From positions 3,001 to 11,001 of the forward strand of contig JAMCTB010000131.1 of assembly GCA_023380955.1 (NCBI GenBank): DNA of 8,001 bases, given 5' to 3'. Position 1 is the first letter of the stretch; each line of letters begins with the position of its first letter. Below are positions 4,415 through 8,001 of the stretch, piece by piece. The position numbers were made by a program, and so were the translations under genes. Below the pieces are notes generated by a model, which ran no database searches, was not told where the DNA came from, and saw nothing but the letters and a program-made list of their open reading frames with translations. Source of the stretch: Chloroflexota bacterium (lineage in GTDB: Bacteria; Chloroflexota; UBA6077).

Positions 4415-7353
4415 TGCACCTTGAACTTCACGTCGCCGCTCGTGGTCTCGTTGCCGGCCGCATCCCGGGTGACCACCCGCAGGACGTGCTGCCCCGGTGC
4501 AGTGGGCCACTCCAGGGTCGCGGGGGAGGCGCTGCTGCTCCCGACCAGCTGGTTATCCACGTAGAAGTCGGTCTTGGCGATCCGGTGGTTGTCCGAGACG
4601 CCAGCGCTGAAGCTGATCTTCGGCATTTGAGCCTTGTTGAAAGTAGCGTCGTTCTGCGGGAAGGTGATGGCGACGGTGGGAGCCTGATTGTCCACGATCA
4701 CCGGCACCTCTATCACCTTCGGAGCCGGCGTCACCGGCGGCGGGACGGGGGTTGGCGAAGGTTGTGGCGTGCCCCGCGGGGCGACTGGATTGGGTGCCGT
4801 AGTCGGCAGGACAGGCGGTCGCGCCGCGAGGGTTATGCGCAGCTTGTACAGGCCGTTCAGAGACCGGGTATCCCATCTCTCCAGCACGCCATTCTCCACG
4901 GGAGCAGTGTGCACTCCACCAATCGCCTTCCAGGAGGTTGGGTTAAGGCCCTCGCCGTACTCCACCCGGAAGGAAGCAAAAGCCTTGCCAGAGGCACTTC
5001 CTCGGATCTCCACCAGGCCTCGGACGGCCGCACCCGTGGTGGGGCTGTCCAGCACCAGGGTGCTGTTATCGTCCCGGCTGGCCACCGGCTGGGGTGTCTG
5101 CTCCGGGCCCTGATCGGAGGGAGCCTGGGGCGCCTCCGGCTTCCCTGCGTCCTTGGCCCAGGAGGCCCACTCGGCCGGATACACCTCCACCACCTTCTCC
5201 TCTCGATTCTCGGGCGGGGTCGAGGGCGTCGCCAGCTTACCGGTGGTCTTGTCGACCACCACCAACCGGTGGATGTCGCACTCCTTCGTAGGTGCCGTGC
5301 CTTTGACGAAGAGATCGGTGATCTTGGTGGGGCAGTACTTGTTGGGCTTCAGTCCGTCGGTGGGGCAGATCTCCACCCTCTCCAGCCCGCCCGGCTGCTC
5401 GAAGTTCCTGGCCGGTGTCTCCTTCAGGGCCTGCTCCATGAAGTCGTGCCAGATGGGGGCGGCGGTCAGGCTGGAGAGCACCGGCGCTATCTCCTGGTTG
5501 TCGCTGTTGCCCACCCAGACGCCGGTCACCAGGTCGGGAGTGTAGCCAACGGTCCAAAGATCGCGGTTGTTCTCGGTGGTCCCGGTCTTGCCCGCTGCCG
5601 GACGGCTGAGCTTCAGCGGGCCGTTGGGCCCGAAGAGAGGGGTGCGGGCATTGTTGTCGGAGAGAATGCTGGTTATCAGGTAGGAGATCTGGGGCTTCAG
5701 CACCTCGGCCCGCTGGGGGCCGTTGTACTCCTCCAGCACCTTGCCCGAGCTATCCTCCACCTTGAGGATCGCAACAGGCTCCAAGGTCCTGTAGCCCGGC
5801 CTCTGAATCTCCTTGGACACCGGCTGGCCGTACATCGTCCCGTTGTTGGCGAAGACGCTGTAGGCGTAGACCAGATCCAGCAGCTTGACCTCGCCGCCAC
5901 CGAGGGTGAGGCTGAGATCGTAGGGACCCTCGGGATCGAGAGAGGTGATCCCCATCTGATGGGCTAGGTTGATGGCGTTCCTCACCCCCACGAACTCCAG
6001 CGTCTTCACCGCCGGGACGTTCATTGAGTTGGACAGGGCGGTGCGAACGGTCACGGGCCCGTGCCACTTCTTGTCCACGTTCTGCGGCGTATAGGAGCGA
6101 CCCATTCGATCCTTGAAGACGGTGTAGTTGTCCAGAATGACGGTACCGGGAGACCATCCCTTCATGAAGGCGCCGGAGTAGGTGATCGGCTTGAAGGTGG
6201 ACCCGGGCTGCCGCTCGGAGGTAGCGATGTTCACCTGGCCGCTGATGCCACGGTTGAAGTAATCCACACTGCCCAGCATCGCCAGGATCTCACCCGTGTC
6301 GGGCTTCATGGCCACGAGGGCGGCGTTGTGGATGTTGTCCTTGGACAGCTTCTCCACCTGTCGCCGGGCGATCTGCTCGGCGGTGTGCTGCATGTCCAGA
6401 TCGAGGGTGGTCCTCACCGTCAACCCCTGAGAATAGACCACCTGGGGGCCGTACTTTCGCTCCAGCAGGTCGCGTACGTACATGACGAAGTGGGGTGCCT
6501 CGATGCCGTACTTCATCGGCTGGTACTCGAGGGGCTTCTTGAAGGCCTCGTCGGCCTGAGCCTCGGTGATATCTTCCTGCCTGACCATGGCGTCCAGCAC
6601 CATGCGCTGGCGGCGCTTGGCGGCGGCAGGGTCCACCAGAGGTGAGAGCAGGGCGGGGGACTGGGGTATTCCGGCCAGCATGCTGGATTCCGCCAGGTCC
6701 AGCTCCTTGGCGGACTTGCCGAAGTAGGACTCGGCGGCGGCCTCGATGCCGTAGGCCACGTTGCCGTAGTAGATCTCGTTGAGATACAGCTGTAGGATCT
6801 GGTCCTTGGTGTACTGCTGATTGACCCGGTAGGCGAGGATCCATTCCTGGATCTTACGGTCGATGCTCACCTCAGGGGTCAGGTAGACCCGCTTGATCAG
6901 CTGCTGGGTGATGGTGCTGCCGCCCTGGATCTCTTCGCCGCGGAGGATCGCCCACGCGGCGCGGAGGGTACCCCGAACGCTGATGCCCGGGTTGTCGTAG
7001 AAGGTGGAATCCTCGATGGCAATGGTGGCGTTGATCAGCTGAGGGGAGACCTCGGACAGCTTGACGAAGGTCCTCTTGCCCGCCTGGGGGTCGAACAGCT
7101 CGTAGAGGAGCCGGTCGTGGCGATCCAGGATCTTGGTGGATCCGAACATCTGATGGGTCTGCAGGCTGTCGGGCGGGGGTAGTTTGTTGTCGTAGTAGCT
7201 GTAGATGGCGGCCACGGCGAGCCCGCCTGTGACCAGCATGAGAACAGTCAGGGAGAACAGGACCAGGATCGCCGTTCGGAAGACCGACCCGCCGGTGTTG
7301 TTGCGGCTTGCCCGCTTCCGGCGACGCGCAGAAGCACTCAATCTGTCACCCAC
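4411..7353 (-). CDS. Class A penicillin-binding protein (glycosyltransferase/transpeptidase) with C-terminal Ig-like domains
   Basis: Bifunctional peptidoglycan synthase that polymerises lipid II and cross-links stem peptides outside the membrane. The product has 980 residues: an Arg/Lys-rich cytoplasmic tail (1-24), one membrane segment (about 25-52), GT51 glycosyltransferase (about 70-245), a linker, transpeptidase (about 340-640) and a long tail. Visible motifs are Glu114-Asp115 (IAIEDSTF), GGSTITQQ (144-151), Glu193 (LNEIYYG), Ser385-x-x-Lys388 (PGSTFKP), Ser443-Met-Asn445 and Lys589-Thr-Gly591. The His of EDxxFxxHxG is Asn121. The tail carries three cysteines (663, 674, 692) in a CPTDG...CP...C pattern, then an Ig-like domain (about 766-842), a Pro/Thr linker (about 845-880) and a second Ig-like domain (about 890-979). 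The start is a GTG with GAAGAA just before it, 15 nt after the methyltransferase stop. Its TGA overlaps the surE ATG. Typical PBP1A proteins end 100-300 residues earlier. Confidence 0.96.
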   Translation of the reverse strand: MGDRLSASARRRKRASRNNTGGSVFRTAILVLFSLTVLMLVTGGLAVAAIYSYYDNKLPPPDSLQTHQMFGSTKILDRHDRLLYELFDPQAGKRTFVKLSEVSPQLINATIAIEDSTFYDNPGISVRGTLRAAWAILRGEEIQGGSTITQQLIKRVYLTPEVSIDRKIQEWILAYRVNQQYTKDQILQLYLNEIYYGNVAYGIEAAAESYFGKSAKELDLAESSMLAGIPQSPALLSPLVDPAAAKRRQRMVLDAMVRQEDITEAQADEAFKKPLEYQPMKYGIEAPHFVMYVRDLLERKYGPQVVYSQGLTVRTTLDLDMQHTAEQIARRQVEKLSKDNIHNAALVAMKPDTGEILAMLGSVDYFNRGISGQVNIATSERQPGSTFKPITYSGAFMKGWSPGTVILDNYTVFKDRMGRSYTPQNVDKKWHGPVTVRTALSNSMNVPAVKTLEFVGVRNAINLAHQMGITSLDPEGPYDLSLTLGGGEVKLLDLVYAYSVFANNGTMYGQPVSKEIQRPGYRTLEPVAILKVEDSSGKVLEEYNGPQRAEVLKPQISYLITSILSDNNARTPLFGPNGPLKLSRPAAGKTGTTENNRDLWTVGYTPDLVTGVWVGNSDNQEIAPVLSSLTAAPIWHDFMEQALKETPARNFEQPGGLERVEICPTDGLKPNKYCPTKITDLFVKGTAPTKECDIHRLVVVDKTTGKLATPSTPPENREEKVVEVYPAEWASWAKDAGKPEAPQAPSDQGPEQTPQPVASRDDNSTLVLDSPTTGAAVRGLVEIRGSASGKAFASFRVEYGEGLNPTSWKAIGGVHTAPVENGVLERWDTRSLNGLYKLRITLAARPPVLPTTAPNPVAPRGTPQPSPTPVPPPVTPAPKVIEVPVIVDNQAPTVAITFPQNDATFNKAQMPKISFSAGVSDNHRIAKTDFYVDNQLVGSSSASPATLEWPTAPGQHVLRVVTRDAAGNETTSGDVKFKVQ

Positions 7354-7368
7354 ATTCTTCGGCGGCTC

Positions 7369-8001
7369 TCAATCCACTCGCTGCGCGACGACGAAGTGGG
7401 AGATGCCTAGCGCTCGAAATGGGGTTCTCTCCAACAGGTCTGTAGCCCGTTGCAAGAAGGTCCCGAGGGAGGGACGGGTGGCGGCTACGTTGTCGAACCC
7501 CGGGTAGATGTGGGTGAACACCACGAAGCGGACGGAGAATCCCTCGAAGAGACTCCGGATGCCTCGAGCCGTGTAGACCCTGACGTGCGGGCAGAACTGG
7601 TCGCGCAGTGCGTCTGGTAGGTAGTTCACCAGTGGCAAGAGCCGGAAATGGTACTTCCCACGGAAGTAGAAGCCGTGGGTCTCCATCGGATAGAGTCTGT
7701 TGGGGGCGTAAATGACCACGTGACCGCCCACATCGGTGCAGCGCACGGCCTCGGCGATGGCCCTGTGGTCGTCGACGACGTGCTCTATCACCTCGTGAAG
7801 GAGGACCAGGTCGAAGCTGCGGTCCTTGAAGGGTAGATCCTCCGCAGGAGCCAGCGAGATGTTGGGAAGCCGCGTCTGGGCGGTCGCCACCTTCTCCGGG
7901 TCGATGTCGACACCGTAGACCTCAGAGCTGAATCGCCGAAACTTCTCCACGTACATGCCGAGGCCGCACCCGACGTCCAGGATGCGCCGGCTTTCCAGGG
8001 G
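7369..8001 (-). CDS. Class I SAM-dependent methyltransferase (Methyltransferase_11-like), 5' end cut by the window
   Basis: Transfers a methyl group from S-adenosylmethionine to an unknown acceptor. Only the last 210 residues are visible; the frame is open through position 8001, and the ATG at 7956 lies inside motif I, so it is not the start. Seen in order: ILDVGCGLG (SAM-binding motif I, visible residues 7-15), GVDID (motif II acidic end, 30-34), AEDLPF (53-58) and FDLVLLHEVIEHV (63-75). Then come GGHVVIYAPNRLYP and a C-terminal part with FRGKYHFRLLPLVNYLPD. The last pattern, with its aromatic insertion, is one I associate with methyltransferases of surface glycan or lipid-linked pathways, but that is a weak association. 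It ends 15 nt before the PBP gene, so the two are probably in one operon. Confidence 0.9.
   Translation of the reverse strand, partial: PLESRRILDVGCGLGMYVEKFRRFSSEVYGVDIDPEKVATAQTRLPNISLAPAEDLPFKDRSFDLVLLHEVIEHVVDDHRAIAEAVRCTDVGGHVVIYAPNRLYPMETHGFYFRGKYHFRLLPLVNYLPDALRDQFCPHVRVYTARGIRSLFEGFSVRFVVFTHIYPGFDNVAATRPSLGTFLQRATDLLERTPFRALGISHFVVAQRVD

Noticed and set aside
3047..4564. Long open plus-strand frame of about 505 codons antisense to surE and the end of the PBP gene
   Set aside because: It lies opposite three well-supported genes, lacks a ribosome-binding site and any domain pattern, and its composition is that expected of an antisense frame in high-G+C DNA. The same applies to plus-strand frames at 1379-2515, 4414-5967, 6061-6645 and 10-615.
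7369..7956. ATG at 7954-7956 as the true start of the methyltransferase
   Set aside because: The frame stays open to 8001 and the upstream codons encode LDVGCGL, the essential SAM-binding motif I, so the start lies beyond the window.
1..8001. Mobile element, phage, CRISPR, toxin-antitoxin or tRNA/rRNA signatures
   Set aside because: No transposase, integrase, regularly spaced repeats, cloverleaf or rRNA sequence is visible; base composition and gene orientation are uniform.

Overview
The window is about 62-65% G+C by eye. Every gene I can support lies on the minus strand, so transcription runs from high to low coordinates. It reads as an ordinary chromosomal segment of a free-living bacterium. 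Three features together suggest a member of the Chloroflexota, though this is an inference from style and not a phylogeny: a class A penicillin-binding protein with a long C-terminal tail of Ig-like domains and Pro/Thr-rich linkers, a divergent 'GIQAGHW' type of amidase behind a Thr-Pro-Gln linker, and a tiny bS22/COX24-type basic protein. I see no phage, transposon, CRISPR or tRNA signature.

Layout in the direction of transcription. (1) 8001-3184 looks like one transcription unit: a SAM-dependent methyltransferase cut by the window edge (7369-8001), a bifunctional class A penicillin-binding protein (4411-7353), the nucleotidase SurE (3656-4414, sharing an ATGA with the end of the PBP gene), and a 94-residue acidic orphan protein (3314-3598). 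It closes with a clear Rho-independent terminator at 3184-3212. (2) 3091-2563 holds a 30-codon gene, too short for most gene callers, with a near-perfect Shine-Dalgarno. It encodes a very basic protein that matches the bS22/mS38 (AURKAIP1/COX24 C-terminal) pattern. It is followed by an unrecognised protein of about 132 residues with a winged-helix-like core, whose coding tail contains an 18-bp inverted repeat. (3) 2555-1274 is a class III (CaiB/BaiF) CoA-transferase gene with its own consensus-like promoter. (4) 1199-19 is a secreted zinc N-acetylmuramoyl-L-alanine amidase with an extended -10 promoter and a leader of about 170 nt.

Functionally, the PBP (peptidoglycan polymerisation and cross-linking) and the amidase (peptide-glycan cleavage) are both cell-envelope enzymes. 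SurE is a housekeeping phosphatase coupled in translation to the PBP gene. The small ribosomal-type protein and the CoA transferase have no obvious link to the wall genes. I did not find a convincing new multi-gene system. The items most worth a second look are the hidden 30-codon gene with its unknown downstream partner, the long inverted repeat inside that partner, the Ig-like extension of the PBP, and the orphan acidic protein after surE.
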